Shown: positions 56,255-64,000 of the stretch, in pieces | Numbering within the stretch: the stretch's first letter is position 1 | Layout: every line of letters starts with the position of its first letter | Source: Mycobacterium terramassiliense | Lineage (GTDB): Bacteria; Actinomycetota; Actinomycetes; Mycobacteriales; Mycobacteriaceae | Length of the DNA stretch: 64,000 bases | Reading direction: 5' to 3' | NCBI RefSeq assembly: GCF_900157385.1 | Contig: NZ_LT717700.1 | Coordinates: forward strand, 124,001-188,000 | Notes under the pieces: model-generated | The model's input: the letters and a program-made list of their open reading frames with translations, nothing else | Database searches by the model: none | Told to the model about the DNA's origin: nothing | Made by a program: the position numbers and the translations under genes

Positions 56255-57234
56255 CGGCCCTGCACCGCCGCATCGGCTTGTTCTTCGGCGGCCTCGGCCG
56301 CCGGGACCGAGGGATCGTCGACCAGACCGACCTTGGCGTCGGCCGCGGTCATGATTCCGACGCGGGCCAACGCTCGAATGACCAGGACGCGCAGCTGCCG
56401 GCCGACCTCGAACTGCTTGCCGGGCAGGGTGCGGGCCACCATGCGCAGGGTGACGGTGTCGACTCCGATGCTCTCCACGCCCATCACGGTGGGCGGATCC
56501 AGCAGCAATTCCCCCAGCACCGGGTTGTCCATGGCGCGGTCGCATTCCTGGTGCAACACCTCGTTGACCCGGTTCAGGTCGGCCGAGGTCGACACCGGGA
56601 TGTCCACCACGGCGCGGGCCCAATCCTTGGACAGGTTGACCACCTTGACGATCTGCCCGTTGGGAATGGTCAACACCTCGCCATCCGGCGAGCGCAGCCG
56701 GGTCACGCGCAACGTGACGTTCTCGACCGTGCCGCTGGCCTCCGTCGCGGAAACCACGGTCAGGTTGACCAGGTCGCCGAACCCATACTGCTTTTCCACC
56801 AGGATGAAGAACCCGGAGAGCAGGTCGCGCACCAGCTGCTGAGCGCCGAAACCGAGCGCCGCGCCCACCACCGTCGCGGGTGCGACCAGGCCGCTCACCG
56901 AAAAGCGCAGCACGTCGGCGATCTGCAGCATGACCCAGATGCCGATGATCACGACCGAAACCCAGGAGATCACGGACGCCACGGCCTGGCGGTGCTTGGT
57001 GGCCTCCGAGCGCACCAGCGCGTCGCTTTCGGCGAAGCCCAGGTCGAGCTTGCGGGTGACCTGCTGGGCCACCCAGTTGACGAAGCGGGCAGCGAGCACC
57101 GCCGCGATCAACACCATGACGATCCGCAGACCGCGGGTGATGATCCATTGGCCGGCGTCGCCGCGCCAGAATTCGTGCCAGCCCAGCGCCTGTATCGAGG
57201 CGGTTGCGGCAGTAACTGTCGTGTTAGTCAGCAT
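56251..57234 (-). CDS. MscS-family mechanosensitive ion channel
   Basis: 327 residues. Three helices (about 35-60, 85-110, 112-135), pore helix [27 protein letters not shown] in two parts, beta domain ([23 protein letters not shown]) typical of small MscS channels. Opens on hypo-osmotic shock. Starts 11 bases inside the prfB 3' end. Corresponds to Rv3104c. Confidence 0.93.
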   Translation of the reverse strand: MLTNTTVTAATASIQALGWHEFWRGDAGQWIITRGLRIVMVLIAAVLAARFVNWVAQQVTRKLDLGFAESDALVRSEATKHRQAVASVISWVSVVIIGIWVMLQIADVLRFSVSGLVAPATVVGAALGFGAQQLVRDLLSGFFILVEKQYGFGDLVNLTVVSATEASGTVENVTLRVTRLRSPDGEVLTIPNGQIVKVVNLSKDWARAVVDIPVSTSADLNRVNEVLHQECDRAMDNPVLGELLLDPPTVMGVESIGVDTVTLRMVARTLPGKQFEVGRQLRVLVIRALARVGIMTAADAKVGLVDDPSVPAAEAAEEQADAAVQGR

Positions 57235-58336
57235 CTTTTCGATTGCGCCACCGGATCCCCGCTTCCAGGAATCCGTCGATGTCCCCGTCCAGAACGGCGG
57301 TCGGATTGCCCACCTCGTACTCGGTTCGCAGATCCTTGACCATCTGATACGGGTGCAGTACGTAGGAGCGCATCTGGTTGCCCCAGGAGCTGCCGCCTTC
57401 GCCCTTCAAGGCGTCCAGCTCAGCGCGCTCTTCTGATCGCTTGCGCTCCAACAACTTTGCCTGAAGCACTCGCATTGCCGAGATCTTGTTCTGCAATTGG
57501 GATTTTTCGTTCTGGCAAGTCACGACGATACCCGTCGGGATGTGGGTTAAACGAACCGCCGAGTCGGTGGTGTTGACCGACTGCCCACCCGGACCGCTGG
57601 AACGGTAGACGTCGACCCGGATGTCGCCTTCCGGGATATCGATGTGATCGGTGGTCTCCACCACCGGAAGCACCTCGACTTCGGCGAAGGACGTCTGACG
57701 CCGGCTCTGGTTGTCGAACGGGCTGATCCGGACCAGCCGGTGGGTGCCCTGCTCGACGGACAACGTCCCATAGGCGAAGGGAGCGTGCACCGCGAACGTG
57801 GCGCTCTTGATGCCCGCTTCTTCCGCGTAGGAGGTGTCGAACACCTCGACCGGATACTTGTGCTGCTCCGCCCAGCGGATATACATCCGCATCAGCATCT
57901 CGGCCCAGTCGGCGGCGTCCACGCCGCCCGCGCCCGAACGGATCGTGAGCAGCGCCTCGCGCTCGTCGTACTCACCCGAGAGCAGCGTGCGCACCTCGGT
58001 GGCCTCTATATCGGCGCGCAGCGCCTTGAGCTCGGCGTCCGCCTCGGCGAGCGTGTCGGCGCCGCCCTCACCCGCTTCGGCCGCCAGTTCGTAGAGCACC
58101 GGCAGGTCGTCGAGGCGCTGCCGCAGCTCCTCGATGCGACGCAGCTCCCCCTGGGCGTGGGATAACTGGCTGGTCACCCGCTGCGCGTTGCTCTGGTCAT
58201 CCCATAATTTGGGATCCGACGCCTCGTCCTCCAGCTTTTCGATGCGGGTACGCAGACCATCCACATCGAGCACCCGCTCCACCGTGGTCAGCGTGGAGTC
58301 CAGGGCGGCGATGTCGGCTTGACGGTCGGGTTCCAC
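57224..58336 (-). CDS. prfB: Peptide chain release factor 2
   Basis: 370 residues from GTG 58336; a TTG at 58354 is possible. RF2 marks: codon-recognition SPF at 205-207 and peptidyl-transferase GGQ at 250-252. Reads UGA and UAA. The frame is continuous: the programmed +1 frameshift of E. coli prfB is absent. Divergent from fprA. Confidence 0.96.
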   Translation of the reverse strand: MEPDRQADIAALDSTLTTVERVLDVDGLRTRIEKLEDEASDPKLWDDQSNAQRVTSQLSHAQGELRRIEELRQRLDDLPVLYELAAEAGEGGADTLAEADAELKALRADIEATEVRTLLSGEYDEREALLTIRSGAGGVDAADWAEMLMRMYIRWAEQHKYPVEVFDTSYAEEAGIKSATFAVHAPFAYGTLSVEQGTHRLVRISPFDNQSRRQTSFAEVEVLPVVETTDHIDIPEGDIRVDVYRSSGPGGQSVNTTDSAVRLTHIPTGIVVTCQNEKSQLQNKISAMRVLQAKLLERKRSEERAELDALKGEGGSSWGNQMRSYVLHPYQMVKDLRTEYEVGNPTAVLDGDIDGFLEAGIRWRNRKDAD

Positions 58337-58426
58337 AGGCGCCCACGTTACCAATGCTCAGGTCATGGCCCGGGCGCCAGCGTTTAGCATCAAGGGATCA
58401 GCCCCACCCGAACAGAAGGCTCGAGG

Positions 58427-59788
58427 ATGCGCCCATATCACGTCGCGATCGTCGGCTCCGGACCGTCGGGATTCTTCGCCGCGGCATCGTTGCTGAAGGC
58501 CGCCGACGCGTCGGAGAACATCGACGTGGCCGTCGACATGCTGGAGATGCTGCCGACGCCCTGGGGCCTGGTCCGCTCCGGCGTCGCGCCCGACCACCCG
58601 AAGATCAAGTCGATCAGCAAGCAATTCGAGAAGACCGCGGAAGATCCCCGCTTCCGCTTCTTCGGCAATGTGGTGGTGGGCGAGCACGTGGAGGCGGCCG
58701 AACTCGCCGAGCGCTATGACGCCGTGGTCTACGCCGTGGGGGCGCAGTCCGACCGCGCGCTGAACATTCCCGGCGAGCACCTGCCGGGCAGTGTCGCCGC
58801 CGTGGACTTCGTGGGCTGGTACAACGCGCACCCGAGCTTCGAGCGCAGCACCCCCGACCTGTCGGGCACCCGCGCCGTCGTCGTGGGCAACGGCAACGTG
58901 GCGCTCGACGTGGCGCGCATCCTGGTCACCGACCCGGAGGTGCTGGGGCAGACGGATATCGCCGACCATGCCTTGGAGTCGCTGCGACCCTGCGGTGTCG
59001 ACGAGGTGGTCATCATCGGCCGACGCGGGCCGCTGCAGACGGCGTTCACGACACTGGAGCTGCGCGAGCTCGCGGACCTCGAGGGGGTCGACGTCATCGT
59101 CGACCCGGCCCAACTGGAGGGCATCAGCGACGAGGACGCGGCCGCGGTCGGCAAGACGACGAAGCAGAACATCAAGGTGCTGCGCGACTACGCTCAGCGC
59201 CCCCCGCGGCCTGGGCATCGCCGAATCGTCTTCCGATTCCTGACTTCTCCGATCGAGATCAAGGGCGACGGCAAGGTCGAGAGCATCGTGCTCGGCCGCA
59301 ACGAGCTGGTCAGCGACGAGAGCGGGCGGGTGGCGGCCAAGGACACCGGCGAGCGCGAGGAGCTCCCGGCTCAATTGGTGGTGCGGTCGGTCGGTTACCG
59401 CGGCGTGCCCACCCCGGGGCTGCCGTTCGATGACAAGAGCGCGACCATCCCCAACGCCGGCGGCCGGGTGGAGGGCAGCCGCAACGAGTACGTGGTCGGG
59501 TGGATCAAGCGCGGGCCGACCGGTGTGATCGGTACCAATAAGAAGGACTCCCAGGACACCGTCGACACCCTGCTGAACGACTTGGTCGCCGCGGAGGAAC
59601 TCGCGGACTTCCCGGACGACCACGCCGGCAAGCTGGCCGACTGGCTGGCGTCGCGCCAGCCGAAGCTGGTCACCTCCGCTCATTGGGAGGTCATCGACCG
59701 CCACGAGCGGGCGGCGGGTGAGCCCCACGGGCGTCCCCGCGTCAAGCTACCCAGCCTGGCGGAACTGCTGCGAATCGGGCACGGCTGA
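58427..59788 (+). CDS. fprA: NADPH-ferredoxin reductase FprA
   Basis: 453 residues. Adrenodoxin-reductase fold: FAD-binding HVAIVGSGPSGFFAAASLL at the N-terminus, NADP-binding VVVGNGNVALDVARIL (about 150) and GWIKRGPTGVIGTNKKDS near 360. It passes electrons from NADPH to ferredoxins, for example for P450s. Orthologous to Rv3106 by order and sequence. Confidence 0.97.
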   Translation: MRPYHVAIVGSGPSGFFAAASLLKAADASENIDVAVDMLEMLPTPWGLVRSGVAPDHPKIKSISKQFEKTAEDPRFRFFGNVVVGEHVEAAELAERYDAVVYAVGAQSDRALNIPGEHLPGSVAAVDFVGWYNAHPSFERSTPDLSGTRAVVVGNGNVALDVARILVTDPEVLGQTDIADHALESLRPCGVDEVVIIGRRGPLQTAFTTLELRELADLEGVDVIVDPAQLEGISDEDAAAVGKTTKQNIKVLRDYAQRPPRPGHRRIVFRFLTSPIEIKGDGKVESIVLGRNELVSDESGRVAAKDTGEREELPAQLVVRSVGYRGVPTPGLPFDDKSATIPNAGGRVEGSRNEYVVGWIKRGPTGVIGTNKKDSQDTVDTLLNDLVAAEELADFPDDHAGKLADWLASRQPKLVTSAHWEVIDRHERAAGEPHGRPRVKLPSLAELLRIGHG

Positions 59789-59797
59789 TCGGGCGCC

Positions 59798-60421
59798 TCA
59801 GAACCATTGCCGATCAAGCGAATACGGGTAGCGCGTCACACCCAGTTTGACCAGCAGGCGCGACACCTGCTTGCGCACGATATCTTCGGCCAACCTCGTC
59901 CGCTCGGCGATCTGCCTGTTGGTCAGGCCGTCACCGAGCAAGCTCAATAACGCGCGGTCCCGGTCGTTGAGGCCCCAGAGCCCGTCGTTGGTCTCGGCGA
60001 TCCGCGACAGTTTCTTCATCAGCGCGGCCGTGGCGTGCGGGTCGAGCAGAGATCGCCCGGCGCCCACATCCTTGATGGCGCAAGCCAATTCCATGCCTTT
60101 GATGTTCTTGACGACATATCCGCTGCCGCCCGCCAGGACTGCGCACAGCATCGCCTCGTCGGAGGTGTGCGACATCATCATCAGGCAGCGCAGATCAGGC
60201 ATCGACGACAACAGGTCGCGGCACAACTCGACGCCGTGGCCATCGGGCAGCCAATCGTCGAGCACCGCGACATCGGGACTGGCCACAGGAATCTTGGTCA
60301 TCGCCTCGGCGACGGATGCGGCCTCCCCGACGCAGTCGAGTTCGGGGTCCGCACTGAGCAGTTCGATCAGTCCGCGCCGCACCACCGCGTGATCGTCGAC
60401 CAAAAAGAAACCTAGGCTCAT
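59798..60421 (-). CDS. DosR/DevR-like response regulator (divergent, no adjacent sensor)
   Basis: 207 residues from ATG 60421. Receiver domain (Asp9, Asp10, phospho-acceptor Asp55 in [11 protein letters not shown], Lys105) plus NarL-type HTH ([20 protein letters not shown]). Long stretches follow DevR ([32 protein letters not shown]). But the receiver switch Thr is Met83, the recognition helix differs (DIVRKQ for KTVKNY) and the C-terminus is short. Follows usp by 19 bases as devR follows Rv3134c; no devS is present, fprA comes next. Confidence 0.9.
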   Translation of the reverse strand: MSLGFFLVDDHAVVRRGLIELLSADPELDCVGEAASVAEAMTKIPVASPDVAVLDDWLPDGHGVELCRDLLSSMPDLRCLMMMSHTSDEAMLCAVLAGGSGYVVKNIKGMELACAIKDVGAGRSLLDPHATAALMKKLSRIAETNDGLWGLNDRDRALLSLLGDGLTNRQIAERTRLAEDIVRKQVSRLLVKLGVTRYPYSLDRQWF

Positions 60422-60440
60422 AGGAGTTCCCGCCCGGCCT

Positions 60441-61229
60441 CTACAGATTGCTCGAACGCGTGGCGAGAACCGACGTTCCGGCGTTGTGCGCGCCGCACAG
60501 GTCATAGCAACCACGCGCGTCGGTGACGAAAAGCTGATCCGGCCCGTGGTGAGCGGCCAGATAGTCGTCGACGCTCCCGCGAACGACGGCGGATTCGACG
60601 CGCACGTCCGGGTACTGCCGCGTCCACCGGGCAATCCGCCGCCTCAGCTGCGCCTGCGCCGAACGTTTCGCGACGTCGTCCGGTCCCGCGGAACCGGATA
60701 GCGCGATTGCGCGCAGCGGAGCCTGGCGCAACCTCGCCTCCTCGAAGGCGTGGCGCAGGGCGCCGGCGTTGTCGGCTTGCACCGTCACGCGACCGACCCT
60801 GGCGGTTGCCCGCCTGCCCGTCGGGTGGCGGATCACGGCGACCGGACACAGCGCCGACGCGGCCAGGCTCGCCGACAGGGAGCCGACGCCATGGGCGGCA
60901 TGATCGAGACCGATGGACCCGACACAGATCATCGCCGCCGACCTGGACTCTTCCAAGAGGCCGGCAAGCGGCTTCCCCCAAAGGATCTCGGTTTCGACCT
61001 TCGCCGGTTGCCCGGCCTCCTCGACCGCCCGACGGGCGCCTTGCAACGCCGACCGGGCGGCGGCCAACCGGCGATCGCCGGTGCGCTGAGATTCCGGGGC
61101 CTCGATCACACAAACCAATCGCAGCGGTATGTCGCGGCTCACCGCCTCGTCGATCGCCCAGCGGGCCGCGGCGACCGCCGCTTTGGATCCGTCGACACCG
61201 ACGACGACGCTCGGAGCTGAATCACCCAT
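60441..61229 (-). CDS. Universal stress protein, two-domain (Rv3134c-like)
   Basis: 262 residues. First domain is a full [22 protein letters not shown] at the start and [21 protein letters not shown] as ATP loop. The second domain is weaker and lacks a clear ATP motif. In M. tuberculosis the equivalent gene heads the devRS operon. A DosR-type box lies 98-117 bases upstream. Confidence 0.9.
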   Translation of the reverse strand: MGDSAPSVVVGVDGSKAAVAAARWAIDEAVSRDIPLRLVCVIEAPESQRTGDRRLAAARSALQGARRAVEEAGQPAKVETEILWGKPLAGLLEESRSAAMICVGSIGLDHAAHGVGSLSASLAASALCPVAVIRHPTGRRATARVGRVTVQADNAGALRHAFEEARLRQAPLRAIALSGSAGPDDVAKRSAQAQLRRRIARWTRQYPDVRVESAVVRGSVDDYLAAHHGPDQLFVTDARGCYDLCGAHNAGTSVLATRSSNL

Positions 61230-61326
61230 CGGGGTCTCCTGCGCTGCTTGGAAGTGCTCGACGATCGTCTCCGCCCCACGCTATTGGCCGGAAACAGGGA
61301 TCACCCAGGGGCATTCGGTTCACAAA

Positions 61327-61346
61327 TGGGGGCCATTGGTCCCTAT
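61327..61346. promoter_or_regulatory. DosR-type box
   Basis: TGGGGGCCATTGGTCCCTAT agrees with the 20-base DosR consensus at 14 positions, including GGG and GTCCC. A weaker half-like copy GGGGCATTCGGTTC starts at 61308. It lies in the gap between usp and PPE51. Confidence 0.65.
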
Positions 61347-61609
61347 CAATGACCCCAAGCGCGGTCGCCGCGGCCAGCGATCGCGGCCGAGGCCGCGCGG
61401 TCCGCGGCGGCCCGTCAGTGAATCTGGCCATTTTCACATGGCGGCAACGAAGCCGACTGACACGCTGGACTTTTGGGCCTAAAACTCCAGTACAGACGGG
61501 CAACGCCGCCTACATTCTTATCACCGCTGCCAGTGCGGCGGCGGTGGACAGAGTGCCGAATCGGGCTCGGCGCGGTTCAGCACGTACACCCAAACAGGGA
61601 GACCTGACA

Positions 61610-62770
61610 ATGGATTACGCCCTTTTTCCGCCCGAAATCAATTCCGCCCGGATTTACAGCGGCCCCGGATCGGGCTCGCTGTTGGCCGCCGCGGGAAGCT
61701 GGGATTCGCTGTCCGCCGAATTGGGCACCACGGCCCAGACTTACGAATCCGTGCTCTCGACCCTTACCACCTTGCAGTGGCGCGGCCCCGCGTCGGAATC
61801 GATGACGACCGCGGCCACGCCCTACGTGCAGTGGCTGACCACGACCGCGCAGCAGACGAAACAGACGGCCATGCAAGCCAGGGCCGCGGCGGCGGCGTTC
61901 GACCAGGCGTTCGCCATGACGGTGCCCCCGCCGGTCATCGCGGTCAACCGCGCGCAGCTGCAGGCGCTGATCGCGACGAACTTCTTTGGCCAGAACACCG
62001 CGGCGATCGCGGCCACCGAGGCCCACTACGCCGAAATGTGGGCCCAGGACGCCACCGCGATGAACGCCTATGCCGCCACGTCGGCGACGGCCAGCCGGTT
62101 GACACCGTTCGCTTCCCCGCAACAGACCACCAACCCCGACGGGGTGGCCGCCCAAAGCGCGGCCGCCACCCAGGCGGCCGCCGACCCCTTCACGACCGTG
62201 TACTCGGCATTGCAGGGGTTGAGCACGCAGCTGAGCAACGCGTTGGCTTCCGTGCTGAACCTCAGCCCGATTCCGATCAGCGCGAACCCGCTCAGCGTGC
62301 TGGACTCGATCCAGCTCGCGAACGCGTCATTCGGCGGGATCGGAACCTTCGCGGGGCTTCCGGCGTCGATGAGCAGCCACGCCGCCAATCTGCTCGGCAT
62401 GCAGGCCAATATGGCGTACCTGTCCGGCCTCGCGGGCCCCGCGCCCGCGCTCGGGCCCATCGGGCTCGGCGGCGGGACACCCGGATCGGGACTCGGCGGC
62501 CTGACCAACGCGGTCACGGCGAGCATGAGCCGGGCAAACGCGATCGGTCCGATGTCGGTGCCGGCCAGCTGGTCCGCGCCGTCGACCGGCCGCATCGCGG
62601 CGCTGGAACCCGCCGGCCTGACCACCCTCGCGGGAACCGACGAGTTGGCCGGTTCCGGTTATCCCGGCGTGCCCGGGATGCCGGCGGGCACGTTGGCGCG
62701 GGCGTCGGGGGTCCTGCCGCGCTACGGGACGCGGCTGACCGTGATGACGCGCCCGCCCGCGGGCGGCTAG
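61610..62770 (+). CDS. PPE-family protein, PPE51-like
   Basis: 386 residues from ATG 61610 (AGGGAG upstream). PPE domain 1-175 with FPPEINSARIYSGPGSGSLL and the WxG turn LQWRGPASE; SVP motif at 316-318 (GPMSVPASW) places it in the PPE-SVP subclass; C-terminus RASGVLPRYG as in PPE51. PPE51 sits in the outer envelope and allows uptake of small carbon sources such as trehalose and glycerol; exported by ESX. Order matches Rv3136. Confidence 0.93.
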   Translation: MDYALFPPEINSARIYSGPGSGSLLAAAGSWDSLSAELGTTAQTYESVLSTLTTLQWRGPASESMTTAATPYVQWLTTTAQQTKQTAMQARAAAAAFDQAFAMTVPPPVIAVNRAQLQALIATNFFGQNTAAIAATEAHYAEMWAQDATAMNAYAATSATASRLTPFASPQQTTNPDGVAAQSAAATQAAADPFTTVYSALQGLSTQLSNALASVLNLSPIPISANPLSVLDSIQLANASFGGIGTFAGLPASMSSHAANLLGMQANMAYLSGLAGPAPALGPIGLGGGTPGSGLGGLTNAVTASMSRANAIGPMSVPASWSAPSTGRIAALEPAGLTTLAGTDELAGSGYPGVPGMPAGTLARASGVLPRYGTRLTVMTRPPAGG

Positions 62771-63117
62771 GCGGCCGGCGGCTCGGCCGGTGCGAACCGC
62801 CAGTTGTCCGGGTTCTTGGGCGAATACACCACCGGGAGCAGCTGGCCCATCGTCGGCCAGTGGTCGACGTCGACCGCCACGCGCTGATAGACGGCGTACT
62901 CGCTGACCGTGGGCCCGTTGATGACGCCGGCGATGGTGACGAACTGCTCGCCGGTAGCGTCCGGCCGCGGGCTGACCCCGGTCACCAGCAGCGTCCCGCT
63001 CGCCACCTCGCCGCGCGGGCCGCGCGGGATGAACCGCTGGGCCAAGACCACCCCCAGGACCGCCACCAGCAGGATCAGCACACCGAATTCCCACACCCGG
63101 CCATGGTAGGACTGCAC
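62767..63117 (-). CDS. Small membrane protein (Rv3136A-like)
   Basis: 116 residues from GTG 63117 (GTG 63096 also possible). One N-terminal helix ([18 protein letters not shown]) and an exported beta-rich domain ([34 protein letters not shown]). Convergent with PPE51, 4-base overlap of stops; start only 2 bases from hisN start on the other strand. Function unknown. Confidence 0.8.
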   Translation of the reverse strand: MQSYHGRVWEFGVLILLVAVLGVVLAQRFIPRGPRGEVASGTLLVTGVSPRPDATGEQFVTIAGVINGPTVSEYAVYQRVAVDVDHWPTMGQLLPVVYSPKNPDNWRFAPAEPPAA

Positions 63118-63119
63118 CC

Positions 63120-63899
63120 ATGAGTCGCGACGACCTGACGCTGGCGCTCGCCCTGGCCGACCGCGCCGACGCGGTGACCACAGCCCGGTTCGGAGCGCTC
63201 GACCTGCGGATCGACACCAAACCGGATCTGACGCCGGTGACCGACGCCGATCGGCGCGTCGAGACCGACCTGCGCGACGTGCTGGGGCGCGAACGGCCGG
63301 ACGACGGCGTCGTCGGCGAGGAGTTCGGCGGGACCGCCACGTTCAGCGGGCGGCAGTGGATCATCGACCCGATCGATGGGACCAAGAACTTCGTGCGCGG
63401 CGTGCCGGTGTGGGCCAGCCTGATCGCGTTGCTCACCGACGGCGTCCCCTCGGTCGGCGTCGTGAGCGCGCCGGCGCTGCACCGCCGTTGGTGGGCGGCG
63501 GCGGGGCGGGGCGCGTTCGCCGCCGTCGACGGCGGCCCACCGCGCCAGTTATCGGTTTCCTCTGTGGCACAACTGGATTCGGCGAGCCTGTCGTTCTCCA
63601 GCCTGTCGGGCTGGGCGCAGCGCGGCCTGCGTGATCGCTTCATCGGGCTCACGGATGCGCTGTGGCGGGTCCGAGCCTATGGCGACTTCCTGTCCTATTG
63701 CCTGGTCGCCGAGGGCGCGGTGGACATCGCGGCCGAACCGGAGGTGTCGGTGTGGGATTTGGCGCCGCTCGACATCTTGGTGCGCGAGGCGGGCGGAAAG
63801 TTCACCGGTCTGGACGGGGCCGCTGGCCCGCACGCGGGCAGCGCCGTGGCCACCAACGGCCTCCTGCATGAACAGGTGCTTTCCCGCCTGCGGGCCTAG
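63120..63899 (+). CDS. hisN: Histidinol-phosphatase (inositol-monophosphatase fold)
   Basis: 259 residues. Li+-sensitive phosphatase fold: GEEFGG, metal loop [16 protein letters not shown] (about 80-95) and [15 protein letters not shown] (about 215) with all metal Asp/Glu present. Removes phosphate from histidinol phosphate, the next-to-last step of histidine synthesis in actinobacteria. Matches Rv3137 in order. Confidence 0.94.
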   Translation: MSRDDLTLALALADRADAVTTARFGALDLRIDTKPDLTPVTDADRRVETDLRDVLGRERPDDGVVGEEFGGTATFSGRQWIIDPIDGTKNFVRGVPVWASLIALLTDGVPSVGVVSAPALHRRWWAAAGRGAFAAVDGGPPRQLSVSSVAQLDSASLSFSSLSGWAQRGLRDRFIGLTDALWRVRAYGDFLSYCLVAEGAVDIAAEPEVSVWDLAPLDILVREAGGKFTGLDGAAGPHAGSAVATNGLLHEQVLSRLRA

Positions 63900-63929
63900 T
63901 CTTTGTGAATTAACTAACACGCAGTCCCA

Positions 63930-63955
63930 TCTATCTTACTCCGGAGTAAGATAGA
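63930..63955. promoter_or_regulatory. 26-bp perfect palindrome before the next gene
   Basis: TCTATCTTACTCC followed by its exact reverse complement, no spacer. It stands 37 bases before the ATG at 63992, suiting a dimeric repressor operator (TetR or FadR type). Confidence 0.75.
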
Positions 63956-63991
63956 ACTATCCGCATTGCCCCAACGACAGAGGCTGCTGAA

Positions 63992-64000
63992 ATGACCGAG
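63992..64000 (+). CDS. Start of a further gene (cut by the window edge)
   Basis: ATGACCGAG follows GAGG at a proper distance and opens a frame at the edge; only MTE is visible. By order after hisN an acyl-CoA dehydrogenase (fadE24-like) or pflA-type gene would be expected, but nothing here proves it. Confidence 0.4.

Noticed and set aside
57224..58336. Programmed frameshift in prfB
   Set aside because: The release factor 2 frame is continuous; no in-frame UGA near codon 26.

Overview
The window looks like chromosome of a slow-growing Mycobacterium, close to the M. avium complex or a relative. It has high G+C, many GTG starts and ATGA/GTGA overlaps between co-oriented genes. It also carries an Mce operon, PE/PPE-family proteins, DUF732 and WGxxGxxG small secreted proteins, a 13E12-type HNH gene, and gene orders I recognise from memory of M. 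tuberculosis: pgmA-crcB1-crcB2...DUF488-13E12-citE (Rv3068c-Rv3075c), lipY-ssrA-smpB-ftsX-ftsE-Rv3103c-mscS-prfB-fprA (Rv3097c-Rv3106), and usp-PPE51-Rv3136A-hisN (Rv3134c-Rv3137). All assignments rest on reading the sequence; no database search was run.

Layout. 1-4.4 kb: accessory-looking genes (amidohydrolase, TauD dioxygenase, Tat-exported DUF1906 protein, soluble class III cyclase) ending at a tRNA-Ala. 4.6-11 kb: phosphoglucomutase, fluoride exporter pair, MbtK-like acyltransferase, DUF488, an SOS-controlled 13E12 HNH gene, a DsbA-fold protein and CitE. 11-25.8 kb: hemerythrin, SelO, F420 LLM oxidoreductase, tandem duplicated TetR regulators, DUF732 proteins, serine hydrolase, M15 peptidase, a second GlnA1-like glutamine synthetase and a K+ channel with RCK domains. 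25.8-37.1 kb: a complete mce operon (yrbE pair, mceA-F, two accessory genes) headed by a perfect cAMP-receptor-protein palindrome that lies just behind a membrane adenylate cyclase. 37.2-41 kb: peptidoglycan amidase and an ESX-type polymorphic-toxin cassette (WXG partner, 623-aa toxin, immunity gene, and a hidden third gene broken by one base). 41-46 kb: patatin-like membrane lipase and LipY. 46-50.7 kb: a mini-island at the 3' end of the tmRNA gene carrying a cytochrome P450 and an ABC1-family kinase without an integrase. 50.8-59.8 kb: conserved core genes around smpB-ftsEX-prfB-fprA. 59.8-64 kb: a divergent DosR/DevR-like regulator lacking its sensor, a universal stress protein, PPE51, hisN and a 26-bp perfect palindrome before the next gene.

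How it works together. Several loci carry visible control elements: LexA plus a PafBC-like promoter (DNA damage), CRP next to a cyclase (cAMP to mce lipid import), a DosR-type box (hypoxia) and paired TetR operators. The least explained systems are the toxin cassette with its concealed third gene, the integrase-less ssrA island and the sensor-less DosR paralogue.
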